Positions 1-9,060 of a stretch of DNA of 64,000 bases are shown one piece after another. The stretch comes from Pseudomonas solani (lineage in GTDB: Bacteria; Pseudomonadota; Gammaproteobacteria; Pseudomonadales; Pseudomonadaceae). The stretch's first letter is position 1. The number at the start of each line of letters is the position of its first letter. Made by a program: the position numbers and the translations under genes. The stretch covers positions 3,406,501-3,470,500 of the forward strand of contig NZ_AP023081.1 of NCBI RefSeq assembly GCF_026072635.1. Reading direction: 5' to 3'. Below the pieces are notes generated by a model. It saw nothing but the letters and a program-made list of their open reading frames with translations, was not told the DNA's origin and did no database searches.

Positions 1-1
1 C

Positions 2-1951
2 GAAGCGCTAGAGAACATCCGCTTCCGCCACCCGTTCTACGAGCGCCTGTCGCCGGTCTACCTGGCCGAGTACGTCGAGCTGGGTGCCGGCACCGGTGTG
101 GTCCACTCCGCGCCGGCCTATGGCGAGGACGACTTCCGTTCCTGCAAACACTACGGCATGAGCAACGACGACATCCTCAGCCCGGTGCAGAGCAATGGCG
201 TCTATGTCCAGGACCTGCCCTTCTTCGGCGGCCAGTTCATCTGGAAGGCCAACCCGGCCATCGTCGCCAAGCTGGAAGAAGTCGGTGCGCTGCTCAAGCA
301 CGAGAGCATCAACCACAGCTACATGCACTGCTGGCGCCACAAGACCCCGCTGATCTACCGCGCCACCGCGCAGTGGTTCGTCGGCATGGACAAGCAGCCC
401 AACGAAGGCGCCACCCTGCGCGAGCGCGCGCTGGCCGGCATCGAGCAGACCGAGTTCGTGCCCGCCTGGGGCCAGGCGCGCCTGCACAACATGATCGCCG
501 GCCGTCCGGACTGGTGCATCTCGCGCCAGCGCAACTGGGGTGTGCCGATCCCGTTCTTCCTGCACAAGGCCACCGGTGAGCTGCACCCGCGCACCGTCGA
601 GCTGATGGAAGAAGTGGCCAAGCGCGTCGAGCAGGAGGGCATCGAAGCCTGGTTCAAGCTGGACGCCGCCGAGCTGCTGGGCGATGAGGCCCCGCAATAC
701 GACAAGATCAGCGACACCCTGGACGTGTGGTTCGACTCCGGCACCACCCACTGGCACGTGCTGCGCGGCTCGCACCCGCTGGGCCATGCCACCGGCCCGC
801 GTGCCGACCTGTACCTGGAAGGCTCGGACCAGCACCGCGGCTGGTTCCATTCGTCCCTGCTGACCGGTTGCGCCATCGACAACCACCCGCCGTACCGCGC
901 GCTGCTGACCCACGGCTTCACCGTCGACGAGTCCGGCCGCAAGATGTCCAAGTCCCTGGGCAACACCGTGGTGCCGCAGACGGTGATCGACACCCTGGGT
1001 GCCGACATCCTGCGCCTGTGGGTTGCGTCCACCGACTACTCCGGCGAGATCGCCGTTTCCCAGCAGATCCTGCAGCGCAGCGCCGATGCCTACCGCCGCA
1101 TCCGCAACACCACGCGCTTCATGCTTTCCAACCTCTCGGGCTTCGACCCGGCGCAGCACCTGGTGCCGGTGGAAGACATGCTGGCCCTGGATCGCTGGGC
1201 CGTGGACCGTACCCTGCAGCTGCAACGCGAGCTGGAAGAGGCCTACGGCGAGTACCGCTTCTGGAACGTTTACTCCCGCGTGCACAACTTCTGCGTGCAG
1301 GAACTGGGCGGCTTCTACCTCGACATCATCAAGGACCGCCAGTACACCACCCAGGCCGACAGCCTGGCGCGTCGTTCCTGCCAGTCCGCGCTGTTCCATA
1401 TCGTCGAGGCGCTGGTGCGCTGGGTCGCGCCGATCCTGGCCTTCACCGCCGAGGAAGTCTGGCAGTTCATGCCGGGCGAGCGTGGTGAGTCGGTGATGCT
1501 CAACACCTGGTACCAGGGCCTGAGCGAGCTGCCGGAAGGCTTCGAGATGAGCAACGCCTTCTGGGAGGACGTGGTCGCGGTCAAGGCGTCGGTGAACAAG
1601 GAGCTGGAGAACCTGCGTACCGCCAAGGCCATCGGCGGCAGCCTGCAGGCCGAGGTCACCGTCTTCGCCGAGGAATCCCTGGCTACCAAGCTGGCCAAGC
1701 TGGGCAACGAACTGCGCTTCGTGCTGATCACCTCCACCGCCGACGTGCAGCCCCTGGCGGCCGCACCGGCGGATGCAGTGGAAACCGAGGTGCCGGGCCT
1801 GAAGCTGAAGATCCTCAAGTCCGTCCACGCCAAGTGCGGCCGTTGCTGGCACCACCGCGCGGATGTCGGCGTGAACGCCGCGCACCCCGAGCTGTGCGGC
1901 CGTTGCGTCGAGAACATCGAAGGTGCTGGTGAGGTTCGCCACTATGCCTGA
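2..1951 (+). CDS. ileS: Isoleucyl-tRNA synthetase, 5' truncated by window edge
   Basis: Class I aminoacyl-tRNA synthetase that charges tRNA-Ile in the cytoplasm. The reading frame is open from base 2, so the N-terminal catalytic part with the HIGH motif lies outside the window. About 649 residues are visible. They contain the KMSKS signature (GRKMSKSLGNT near base 940-965), the WFDSG and GSDQHRGWFHSS motifs of IleRS, and a C-terminal zinc finger built from two CGRC motifs (CGRCWHH, CGRCVEN). The stop overlaps the start of lspA by 8 bases. The ileS-lspA-fkpB-ispH order is the standard Pseudomonas arrangement, so co-transcription and translational coupling are likely. Confidence 0.97.
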   Translation, partial: EALENIRFRHPFYERLSPVYLAEYVELGAGTGVVHSAPAYGEDDFRSCKHYGMSNDDILSPVQSNGVYVQDLPFFGGQFIWKANPAIVAKLEEVGALLKHESINHSYMHCWRHKTPLIYRATAQWFVGMDKQPNEGATLRERALAGIEQTEFVPAWGQARLHNMIAGRPDWCISRQRNWGVPIPFFLHKATGELHPRTVELMEEVAKRVEQEGIEAWFKLDAAELLGDEAPQYDKISDTLDVWFDSGTTHWHVLRGSHPLGHATGPRADLYLEGSDQHRGWFHSSLLTGCAIDNHPPYRALLTHGFTVDESGRKMSKSLGNTVVPQTVIDTLGADILRLWVASTDYSGEIAVSQQILQRSADAYRRIRNTTRFMLSNLSGFDPAQHLVPVEDMLALDRWAVDRTLQLQRELEEAYGEYRFWNVYSRVHNFCVQELGGFYLDIIKDRQYTTQADSLARRSCQSALFHIVEALVRWVAPILAFTAEEVWQFMPGERGESVMLNTWYQGLSELPEGFEMSNAFWEDVVAVKASVNKELENLRTAKAIGGSLQAEVTVFAEESLATKLAKLGNELRFVLITSTADVQPLAAAPADAVETEVPGLKLKILKSVHAKCGRCWHHRADVGVNAAHPELCGRCVENIEGAGEVRHYA

Positions 1952-2450
1952 GGCCCGTTTTGGCCGTCTCGGCTGGCTGCTGCTGAGCGTGCTGGTTTTC
2001 GTGCTGGACCAGGGTTCCAAGTGGGTGGTGCTGGATGTGATTCCGTTCCGCGAACGGATCACCGTCATCCCCGGTTGGTTCGATTGGATTCACGTCTACA
2101 ACACCGGTGCCGCCTTCAGCTTCCTCGCCGACAGCTCCGGCTGGCAGCGTTGGTTCTTCGCCCTGATCGCCCTGGTGGTCAGCGGCGTGCTGGTGGTCTG
2201 GCTCAAGCGCCTGAAGGCCGACGAAACCTGGCTGGCCATTGCGCTGGCCATGGTCCTCGGTGGCGCACTGGGCAACCTCTATGACCGCGTGGTGCTTGGC
2301 CACGTGGTCGACTTCATCCTGGTGCATTGGCAGGATCGCTGGTACTTCCCGGCATTCAACCTGGCCGACAGCGCCATCACCCTGGGCGCCATCATACTGG
2401 CGCTGGATATGTTCAAGTCGAAGAAGTCCGGAGAACCCGCTCATGACTGA
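1944..2450 (+). CDS. lspA: Lipoprotein signal peptidase (signal peptidase II)
   Basis: Inner-membrane aspartyl protease that removes signal peptides from prolipoproteins after lipidation. The 168-residue product has four hydrophobic segments. The two catalytic aspartates are visible in GNLYDRVVLG and FNLADSAITLG, both family signatures. The ATG at 1944 was chosen over an in-frame GTG at 1923 because it gives the usual N-terminus (MPEARFGRLG) directly before the first membrane segment. The gene overlaps ileS upstream and fkpB downstream by 8 bases each, which points to coupled translation. Confidence 0.96.
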   Translation: MPEARFGRLGWLLLSVLVFVLDQGSKWVVLDVIPFRERITVIPGWFDWIHVYNTGAAFSFLADSSGWQRWFFALIALVVSGVLVVWLKRLKADETWLAIALAMVLGGALGNLYDRVVLGHVVDFILVHWQDRWYFPAFNLADSAITLGAIILALDMFKSKKSGEPAHD

Positions 2451-2895
2451 GTCTCTCGCCACTGAGTCGCGCATCGGTCCGGATGCTCGGGTCACCCTGC
2501 ATTTCGCCATCAAGCTGGAGAACGGTGATGTCGTCGACAGCACCTTCGACCGCCAGCCGGCCACCTTCAAGGTCGGCGATGGCAACCTGCTGCCGGGTTT
2601 CGAGGGCGCACTGTTCGGTCTCAAGGCCGGTGACAAACGGGTGCTGCCGATCGAGCCGGAGCAGGGCTTCGGCCAGCCGAACTCGCAGAACGTGCAGGTG
2701 ATGCCGCGCAGCCAGTTTCAGGACATGGAACTCTCCGAAGGCCTGCTGATCATCTTCAATGACGCCGCCAACACCGAGTTGCCTGGCGTGGTGAAGCGCT
2801 TCGACGACAGCCATGTGACCATCGACTTCAACCACCCGCTGTCCGGCAAATCGCTGCGCTTCGAGGTGGAGATTCTGGCAGTCGAGCCGGCGTGA
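2443..2895 (+). CDS. fkpB: FKBP-type peptidyl-prolyl cis-trans isomerase (SlpA/FkpB)
   Basis: Cytoplasmic prolyl isomerase/chaperone of the SlpA-like FKBP branch, 150 residues. The FKBP core is visible (GDVVDSTFDRQPATF, LLPGFEGALFGLKAGDKR). The insert-in-flap region starting near IEPEQGFGQPNSQNVQ carries the chaperone function in this branch, and the C-terminal NHPLSGKSLRFEVEIL strand closes the domain. The start at 2443 sits inside the end of lspA (ATGACTGA overlap). An in-frame open stretch extends further upstream but lies entirely within lspA and has no start signal. Confidence 0.94.
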   Translation: MTESLATESRIGPDARVTLHFAIKLENGDVVDSTFDRQPATFKVGDGNLLPGFEGALFGLKAGDKRVLPIEPEQGFGQPNSQNVQVMPRSQFQDMELSEGLLIIFNDAANTELPGVVKRFDDSHVTIDFNHPLSGKSLRFEVEILAVEPA

Positions 2896-2944
2896 TTTCA
2901 GCTCCCGCAGGGGAGGGCGGCCGCAAGGCCAAGAGGTAGACAGC

Positions 2945-3889
2945 ATGCAAATCAAACTCGCCAACCCCCGCGGCTTCTGCGCTGGCGTCGATCGCGCCAT
3001 CGAGATCGTCAACCGCGCGCTGGAAGTCTTCGGCCCGCCGATCTACGTGCGTCACGAAGTGGTACACAACAAGTTCGTGGTCGAGGACCTGCGCGCCCGC
3101 GGTGCGGTGTTCGTCGAGGAACTGGACCAGGTGCCGGACAATGTCATCGTTATCTTCAGCGCCCACGGCGTCTCCCAGGCCGTACGCCAGGAAGCCGACC
3201 GCCGTGGCCTGAAGGTCTTCGACGCCACCTGCCCGCTGGTGACCAAGGTGCACATGGAGGTCGCGCGCTACAGCCGTGACGGCCGCGAATGCGTGCTCAT
3301 CGGCCATGCCGGGCACCCGGAAGTCGAAGGCACCATGGGCCAGTACGACGGCAGCAACGGCGGCGCCATCTACCTGGTGGAAAATGAAACCGACGTCGAA
3401 AACCTGGTGGTGCGCAACCCCGAGGCGCTGTCCTTCGTCACCCAGACCACCCTGTCCATGGACGACACCAGCCGCGTCATCGACGCCCTGCGCAGCAAGT
3501 TCCCCAGCATCGGCGGCCCGCGCAAGGACGACATCTGCTACGCCACCCAGAACCGCCAGGACGCGGTCAAGCAGCTCGCCGACGAGAGTGAAGTGGTCCT
3601 GGTGGTCGGCAGCCCCAACAGCTCCAACTCCAACCGTCTGCGCGAACTCGCCGAACGCATCGGTACCCCGGCCTACCTGATCGACGGCGCCGAGGACATG
3701 AAGCCGGAATGGTTCGAGGGCGTGACCCGCGTTGGCATCACCGCCGGCGCCTCTGCACCGGAAGTGCTGGTGCAAGGCGTGATCGAGCAACTCCGCGCCT
3801 GGGGCGCCGAGGTTGCTGTCGAGCTGGATGGTCGGCCGGAGAATGTCACCTTCTCGATGCCGAAGGAGTTGCGGCTGAAGGTGGTGTGA
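2945..3889 (+). CDS. ispH: 4-hydroxy-3-methylbut-2-enyl diphosphate reductase
   Basis: Last enzyme of the MEP isoprenoid pathway. It reductively dehydroxylates HMBPP to IPP and DMAPP using a [4Fe-4S] cluster in the cytoplasm. The 314-residue product is normal length. The three cluster cysteines are visible at about residues 12 (GFCAGVDRA), 96 (DATCPLV) and 198 (DDICYATQNR). Substrate-binding His41 and His124, catalytic Glu126 and the SPNSSNSNRL motif are also present. It is preceded by an AGAGGTAGACAGC leader, is the last gene of the ileS operon, and is followed by a strong terminator. Confidence 0.97.
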   Translation: MQIKLANPRGFCAGVDRAIEIVNRALEVFGPPIYVRHEVVHNKFVVEDLRARGAVFVEELDQVPDNVIVIFSAHGVSQAVRQEADRRGLKVFDATCPLVTKVHMEVARYSRDGRECVLIGHAGHPEVEGTMGQYDGSNGGAIYLVENETDVENLVVRNPEALSFVTQTTLSMDDTSRVIDALRSKFPSIGGPRKDDICYATQNRQDAVKQLADESEVVLVVGSPNSSNSNRLRELAERIGTPAYLIDGAEDMKPEWFEGVTRVGITAGASAPEVLVQGVIEQLRAWGAEVAVELDGRPENVTFSMPKELRLKVV

Positions 3890-3903
3890 TTCCTGCTGGA
3901 ATG

Positions 3904-3931
3904 AAAAAAGGGCCCTGTTGGGCCCTTTTTT
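3904..3931. terminator. Rho-independent terminator between ispH and pilE
   Basis: A GGGCCC/GGGCCC stem with a short TGTT loop is flanked by an A run on the left and a T run on the right. It can therefore terminate the ileS-ispH operon on the plus strand and the pil operon on the minus strand, which converge here. Confidence 0.9.
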
Positions 3932-3943
3932 GTTTCTGTTGTC

Positions 3944-4381
3944 TTACCAGCAGCCTGTTGTCGCAGCGCCTTTGGTTCCGCGGCTATCCAGGGTCAGGTT
4001 GCCGCAGGAGTCTGCGGTTTGTGGTCCCTGGCGGGTAGCGGTGAGAATTACGCACTTATCGATGGTGGTGCCGGTGCAGGCGTTTGCGTTGATGCTGTAG
4101 CGCGCGTTTTCCGAGATGACTGCACCGTTCGCTGCAATGGCGATGCCTGCAGCATTGCGATAGGCGAGCCCGCCCGTACCCAGGTTGGTCGTGTAACTCT
4201 GATTCTGCGAATAGTAGCGCTCCTGGGCTTGCATGATCTGCATCAGCCAGGTCTGTCCATCGCTGCGCCCGGTGCGCATCACGTAGTTCTGATAGCTGGG
4301 GTAAGCAATCCCGGCAAGAATGCCGATGATCGCTACGACTATAAGCAGCTCTACCAGGGTAAACCCCTTCTGTTTGACCAT
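3944..4381 (-). CDS. pilE: Type IV pilus minor pilin PilE
   Basis: Minor pilin of the pilus-priming complex, 145 residues. The class III leader is MVKQKG followed by FTLVELL, with Glu5 of the mature protein present, so PilD (also encoded here) should cleave after the glycine and methylate Phe. A hydrophobic helix (IVVAIIGILAGIAYPSYQNYV) is followed by a globular domain with paired cysteines. Its start codon overlaps the pilY1 stop by one base (TGATG), so it is the distal gene of the fimT-pilE operon. Confidence 0.93.
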   Translation of the reverse strand: MVKQKGFTLVELLIVVAIIGILAGIAYPSYQNYVMRTGRSDGQTWLMQIMQAQERYYSQNQSYTTNLGTGGLAYRNAAGIAIAANGAVISENARYSINANACTGTTIDKCVILTATRQGPQTADSCGNLTLDSRGTKGAATTGCW

Positions 4382-7300
4382 CAGTTTTCTCTCCAGTAGA
4401 GGTCGCGTATCGCTTTATTGGTTTCGCATATCTGCGCGCCGTCCACGCACGTTGTATCAGGCGGTGTGCAGCCTTCGGCACCGCAGAGCAAGCCTACACG
4501 ATTGTCGTCGCGCAGGATGGTCGCCGGTTTGGGCGGAATGCCGCCGTGGGCCAGGTCGAAGCTGCGTACCGGGGTTTTGGTGCCACTAACCGTCTGTGTG
4601 AACACTGCGCTGGCATCGATCAGGTTCAGTGCGTAGAAGCGGCCGCGCCCTACGTCCGGACCACAGGTGGTCGTTTGCTGGCCGCTGGGGCGGAACGTGG
4701 TGAAGAGTACGGACCCCGCGAAGCTGGTCGAGCTGGACAGGACTTTCTCGCCCGTGGGGAATCGGATGAACCAGCCACTGCTGTTCGCCAACAGGGTCGG
4801 GTTGGGCGTGTAGCTATCACCCGGTGTCAGTTGCGCATACAACGTGTTGATTTCCTGACGCTTGGTCGGAATGCCGGCAACGGCTGCAGCCTGGGCCTTG
4901 CTGATCAGATAGTTGTAGGCGTCGAACTGGGTGAGCGGTGGCGTTGGATCCTGCGCCGTGGCCTCTGCGAGTTGGGTTGCGTTCAGCAGGTTGCTGCTGG
5001 CGCTGTAAGCCTGGTTGGCCAGTGCCTGCAGCTCGGATTGCAGGGTCGATGCCTGGCCAGCCAAGGTCAGGCGTTCGCCCTCGAGGCTGGTCAGGAGATT
5101 GGCCTGGGTCACGAGCGGGGAGCTGATCGCCTCGAGGTTGGTCTGGTTCTGGGTTTCGGTACGAGCGATCAGATCACCGTTGGTGGTGCCGGCAGGAACC
5201 GCCGGGAGCCCACCGGGTAGGAGGCTCGTAAGCGATGTTTTGGCTGCGTCGAGCTGTGTCAGCTTGCTTGCGGCATCGCTATCTCCTGCAGGAGTGCCCA
5301 GGTTGTAGGCGGCGATGATCTGCGCCTGCAGTGCTGCGATCTGAGTGACCTTGTCATTGATGCCGCTCAGGTTTGTTATCAGAGTCTGCCGAGTCTGATA
5401 GGCCGCCGAAGATTCGTAGGCCTCCGTCAGGGTACTCAGGTCGCTTTCCTGGGCACTGGCGTCGCCCCCTGCTGCCTTGGTTGCCGTGATCTGGTTCTGC
5501 TTGGCGATGATGGCTGCATATTGGCTGGAAAGGTTGCTGTCGTTCAGTGCGGCGGTGATCCTGGCCTGAAGCGCGCCGACATCCGTTCCCTGGGCGTTGT
5601 CCAGTTCCGCAGCCTGGAAGCTGCTGGCGGCAGGGGTCGTCGGAGTCTGTGCATTGAGCTGGGCCAGAGCGCTCTGAGCGGATACCACCAGGCTGTGGGA
5701 CTGCGTACGGCTGTCGGTTTCAGCCGCATGAGCCTTCACGTAGGGGTCGTTTCGGAGAATGGTGTCGATCGCGCTTTGCTTCTGATTGATCGTCGTATTG
5801 GTTTCCACCAGGGTGTTGAGCTTAGCGGTATAGCCAATACTGGTCTGGTAGGCGGTCAATGCATTGCGCGCGTTGGTTTCCGCTGCTGTGAGTGTGTCGA
5901 TCTCCGCACGCTTGGTATTTATCTGGTTCTGGATGTCTTGGGCTTGCGCGCTGGTCAGGTTGACGCTGCTCACATCGACCAGATTGCTTTCGGTGATCGA
6001 CGCGGTGCAGTTGGTGGTCACCGTTGCGGAGCAATAGGTGGGGGCCGAGTAGACGTTCTTGTCCCTGATTACATAGAAACGATCCAGTGCAGCCTCGCTC
6101 AGCGGGTGCCCACGATAACCGGAGCCGATGCTGATGGTGTAGTACGACTGGCCGCCGCGCTCCTTGATCAGCGCAACGTCAGGTTGATTGTAGAAGCGGC
6201 GGTTGTTTGTCGCGTCAGTGCCGCCGATGTTGGCGATACGGTTGCCAGTCGCGAAGTTGCTGGCGCTGGTGTTGCTCTGATTGATGTCAAAGCGGAAAAT
6301 CTGCCCGCGTGTATCAGAGGTGAAAATGGTGTCGATCAGCCCGTCGCCGCCCAGGTCGACCAGCGCCGGGTCTGCCGGCATGCTGTTGGTCATGCTGGAA
6401 AGCGTGAGGTTTGCATCGGTATCGCCACTTGGGCCCGCCATCCACAGTTTTTGGCCCGTGTTTGCGTTCACCACATAGAGGGCGTTGCCATAGGAGTCGT
6501 TTTTCGGGTTGTCCGGCGTCGCATCGTTATCCTGGTTGGTATCGTAGCCACCGGTGAATATCAGTACGTCGGTTACTGTGCCGTTCCACTTGACCTTGGC
6601 TACCTTGGGGGTCGACCAGGTCTGCCCGAGGCGCGAGAAACCGGTGCTGCCGCCCGAGCCGCCGCGAATGACCCAATTCAGCTTGGGCTGGATGGTTGCC
6701 GGATCGCCTGCAGTGGTCGGCGTCATATCCAGCGAATAGTAGTTGCGACCGCCACGCCCCATGCCTGCATATAGGGTGACGCCGCTGACTGCGCGAAGGT
6801 TGGTGGTGGGGTTGCGAGTGCCGTAGGCCACCTTGAGGTCGAACTGGCCATCGATCCCGTACTTCTTGTTGATGCTCCCCTGGGGATCGTCGTAATAGGA
6901 CTTCAGGTTGCCTAGCAGTTCCTTGGGGATGAACGAAAAGAGTTCGTTGCCATTGGCGGGATTGATCGCGCCGATGAAGCCTTCGTTGGTGCCATAGAAC
7001 AGGGCGAGCTTGTCCTGTGTCGTGCCAGCGGAGATACGCGCGATGTCTTCATCGCTGGTGTATGCAACGACCTTGGGGGCGTTGTGCAATACGTCCGCGA
7101 TCTGCGCGCGAATGCTGCTATCTGCCGGGTTGGTGCCGCGTGCCCAGGTGAGGAGGTTGCCTTTGTAGGCGTCGGTCATGCTCGCATCACCCAGCATTGC
7201 CTTGGTCAAGGCTGTATTGCTGTTGAGGAGCAGGTGAGCGGACCCGGTCAGGTTGACCGAAGTGGTACCGGCATTGGTGCGCGGCTCGAGGTTGCTGCCG

Positions 7301-8685
7301 GTATAGGTGTAGAGCTTGCGGTTGGCCGGGTCCGTCAAACGGCTGGCAGCGCCACCCAGGCCGGCATTCTTGCCGTCAGGCGAGGCGCTCCAGTAGCTCT
7401 GTGCGCTGTCCGCGAAGAAGCCGGTAGCGGAGTCGACCGCGTTGTTGCTGTTGGCATCCGTCACCACTAGGTTGCCGCTGCTGTCCGACGTCGCCTTGTA
7501 TTTCTTGATATTGCCCAACCACCGGGCGCCCTTTGCAGGGCGGAACAATGCGTAGTAGAGATCGTTGCGGTAGCCGAAGTTGCTATAGGCGCTCACCGAA
7601 ACCGTTGGTGTCGTGAAGGTGGTGTTTTCGGCAAGAATGTCGACGATGATCGACTTCAGCGAGGTCACCAGGCCCGATGTGTCATTGGTGGTGAAGAACT
7701 TGCCTTGGCCCAGGGCCGCAGTATCGCTCAGCAGGCGGGTGTCACTGATGTTGCCGAAGCCGATGGTGTAGGTCGAAATGGTCTGCTTGCCATTGACCGA
7801 GGCGGGGCCGTTGTCGTTATTGGCCAGCCACTCGGCCAGGCCCGGCATCCAGCAACCGGCGTTGGCTTCACCGTCTGTGGGATAGCCGCGGTTACAGGAG
7901 GTGTAATTGGTGTTGGCGGTGCCGGTACGAGTCAAGTTCTGGATAGCTGTGTTGCTGCCACTGTCATTGTTCGGCAGACCGTCGGTCAGCACGATAATGT
8001 TGGATTTCTGGCAGGAGTTCTGGATGGGCGACAGGTAGCTGGAGCCCGAATAGGATGCTGTTGCACTGTTCCAAGGATTGCGTGTAGTAGTGTTTTTGCC
8101 GTTCTCGATTACGCCTCGAGAACTATTGCCATACACCAAGGCTGCGCCCCGCATGTATTGCGCCGCCTCGTGGTAGGTCTCCAGCAGCGGCGTGGAGCCG
8201 CTGGCATAGTAACTGTTCAACTGGGTCTTGAAGGTATTGGCGACGGTGCCGGCCTGTTGGACCGGTACGTTGACGAATCCTCCTTCGTCGTCCGAGCTGA
8301 AACGGACGAGGCCGATATTGGAGTCGTTGGAGAGAGCCAACTCATCGACCAGTTGATTGACCACTTCCTTGACCACCTGGATGCGGGTCAATTGGCCGTT
8401 GTTGGTGCGGTTGGTCCTGGCTTCGGTGCTGGTACACCAGTCTCGAGGAATACCGTCCGAGGTTCTATCGATAGGGGTCAGGGAGTTGCAGTTGGTGCCA
8501 GGGACACCACTCTGCATGGAGCCGGATGTATCGATCACGAACAGGATGTTGGGGCGTACACGCTGATCCGCAGGCAGTTCACGTGTCGTGTAGATTTCCG
8601 TGTCATCAGCCAGTGCAGTGCTTAGCGAAAGGCTCAGGTACGCGAAGGCCGAGGCGCCTATGGCGAGTTGTCTCTTGATGCTCAT
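4381..8685 (-). CDS. pilY1: Type IV pilus tip adhesin/assembly protein PilY1 with a long helical insertion
   Basis: Secreted calcium-binding adhesin and mechanosensor at the pilus tip, 1434 residues. There is a Sec signal peptide (residues 1-26), then a von Willebrand A domain at about 45-350 with MIDAS motif D52-T-S54-G-S56. The PilY1 beta-propeller runs from about 540 to 900 and resumes at about 1300-1400. Aspartate-rich putative calcium loops lie near 715-725 and 777-785. The protein is roughly 270 residues longer than my recollection of P. aeruginosa PilY1 (about 1160). The excess corresponds to an Ala/Gln/Thr/Leu-rich, probably coiled-coil segment at about 910-1298, lying between the ESNLVDVSS strand and the SSGWFIRFPTGEKVLSSS strand. 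The N- and C-terminal parts look canonical. Confidence 0.95.
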   Translation of the reverse strand: MSIKRQLAIGASAFAYLSLSLSTALADDTEIYTTRELPADQRVRPNILFVIDTSGSMQSGVPGTNCNSLTPIDRTSDGIPRDWCTSTEARTNRTNNGQLTRIQVVKEVVNQLVDELALSNDSNIGLVRFSSDDEGGFVNVPVQQAGTVANTFKTQLNSYYASGSTPLLETYHEAAQYMRGAALVYGNSSRGVIENGKNTTTRNPWNSATASYSGSSYLSPIQNSCQKSNIIVLTDGLPNNDSGSNTAIQNLTRTGTANTNYTSCNRGYPTDGEANAGCWMPGLAEWLANNDNGPASVNGKQTISTYTIGFGNISDTRLLSDTAALGQGKFFTTNDTSGLVTSLKSIIVDILAENTTFTTPTVSVSAYSNFGYRNDLYYALFRPAKGARWLGNIKKYKATSDSSGNLVVTDANSNNAVDSATGFFADSAQSYWSASPDGKNAGLGGAASRLTDPANRKLYTYTGSNLEPRTNAGTTSVNLTGSAHLLLNSNTALTKAMLGDASMTDAYKGNLLTWARGTNPADSSIRAQIADVLHNAPKVVAYTSDEDIARISAGTTQDKLALFYGTNEGFIGAINPANGNELFSFIPKELLGNLKSYYDDPQGSINKKYGIDGQFDLKVAYGTRNPTTNLRAVSGVTLYAGMGRGGRNYYSLDMTPTTAGDPATIQPKLNWVIRGGSGGSTGFSRLGQTWSTPKVAKVKWNGTVTDVLIFTGGYDTNQDNDATPDNPKNDSYGNALYVVNANTGQKLWMAGPSGDTDANLTLSSMTNSMPADPALVDLGGDGLIDTIFTSDTRGQIFRFDINQSNTSASNFATGNRIANIGGTDATNNRRFYNQPDVALIKERGGQSYYTISIGSGYRGHPLSEAALDRFYVIRDKNVYSAPTYCSATVTTNCTASITESNLVDVSSVNLTSAQAQDIQNQINTKRAEIDTLTAAETNARNALTAYQTSIGYTAKLNTLVETNTTINQKQSAIDTILRNDPYVKAHAAETDSRTQSHSLVVSAQSALAQLNAQTPTTPAASSFQAAELDNAQGTDVGALQARITAALNDSNLSSQYAAIIAKQNQITATKAAGGDASAQESDLSTLTEAYESSAAYQTRQTLITNLSGINDKVTQIAALQAQIIAAYNLGTPAGDSDAASKLTQLDAAKTSLTSLLPGGLPAVPAGTTNGDLIARTETQNQTNLEAISSPLVTQANLLTSLEGERLTLAGQASTLQSELQALANQAYSASSNLLNATQLAEATAQDPTPPLTQFDAYNYLISKAQAAAVAGIPTKRQEINTLYAQLTPGDSYTPNPTLLANSSGWFIRFPTGEKVLSSSTSFAGSVLFTTFRPSGQQTTTCGPDVGRGRFYALNLIDASAVFTQTVSGTKTPVRSFDLAHGGIPPKPATILRDDNRVGLLCGAEGCTPPDTTCVDGAQICETNKAIRDLYWREN

Positions 8686-8700
8686 GATGGTCCCTCGGAT

Positions 8701-9045
8701 TTAATTCAGGAAAAGTTCGGTGACGGTTGGCGGTGTGCCAGGTTCGTAGAACACCGAGCCTTGCCAGTCGATTTTCATTCCCAGCTCGGAAAAGCTGCTG
8801 GGTTTGCCTTGAAGGTAAAGAGTGGTCTGTTTTGTCACTTGCATCTTCAGTGGTTCGCACCCGGTGCAAGGGGTGGCGAGGAGATAGCCCGAGGCTCCTT
8901 CATCAGCCTTGTTGGTCAGGTTGAGAATGATGATGGCGCTTTCGACATACTTGGGAGGCGCTTCTTGGGTTTCATCCGCCGAAGTCGAGGCAGCGAAAGT
9001 GGCTGCCAATAAGGCAACGGCGCTCAGCTTTGTGTACAGGTTCAT
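8701..9045 (-). CDS. Small secreted protein of the minor-pilin operon, function unknown
   Basis: 114 residues with a clear signal peptide (MNLYTKLSAVALLAATFAASTSA), so periplasmic or secreted. The mature part has one cysteine pair (TPCTGCEPL) and a predicted mostly beta character. It lies 15 bases before pilY1 and 15 bases after pilX on the same strand, so it is part of the operon. Its size resembles PilY2 of P. aeruginosa, but pilY2 lies between pilY1 and pilE there, and no gene fills that position here. I cannot confirm homology. The context suggests a role in PilY1 folding, secretion or pilus-tip assembly, which is inference. Confidence 0.8.
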   Translation of the reverse strand: MNLYTKLSAVALLAATFAASTSADETQEAPPKYVESAIIILNLTNKADEGASGYLLATPCTGCEPLKMQVTKQTTLYLQGKPSSFSELGMKIDWQGSVFYEPGTPPTVTELFLN

Positions 9046-9060
9046 ATCTGGCTCCGAAGC

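Noticed and set aside
8..2068. Long open frame antisense to ileS/lspA
   Set aside because: High-GC shadow frame; ileS on the other strand has full motif support.
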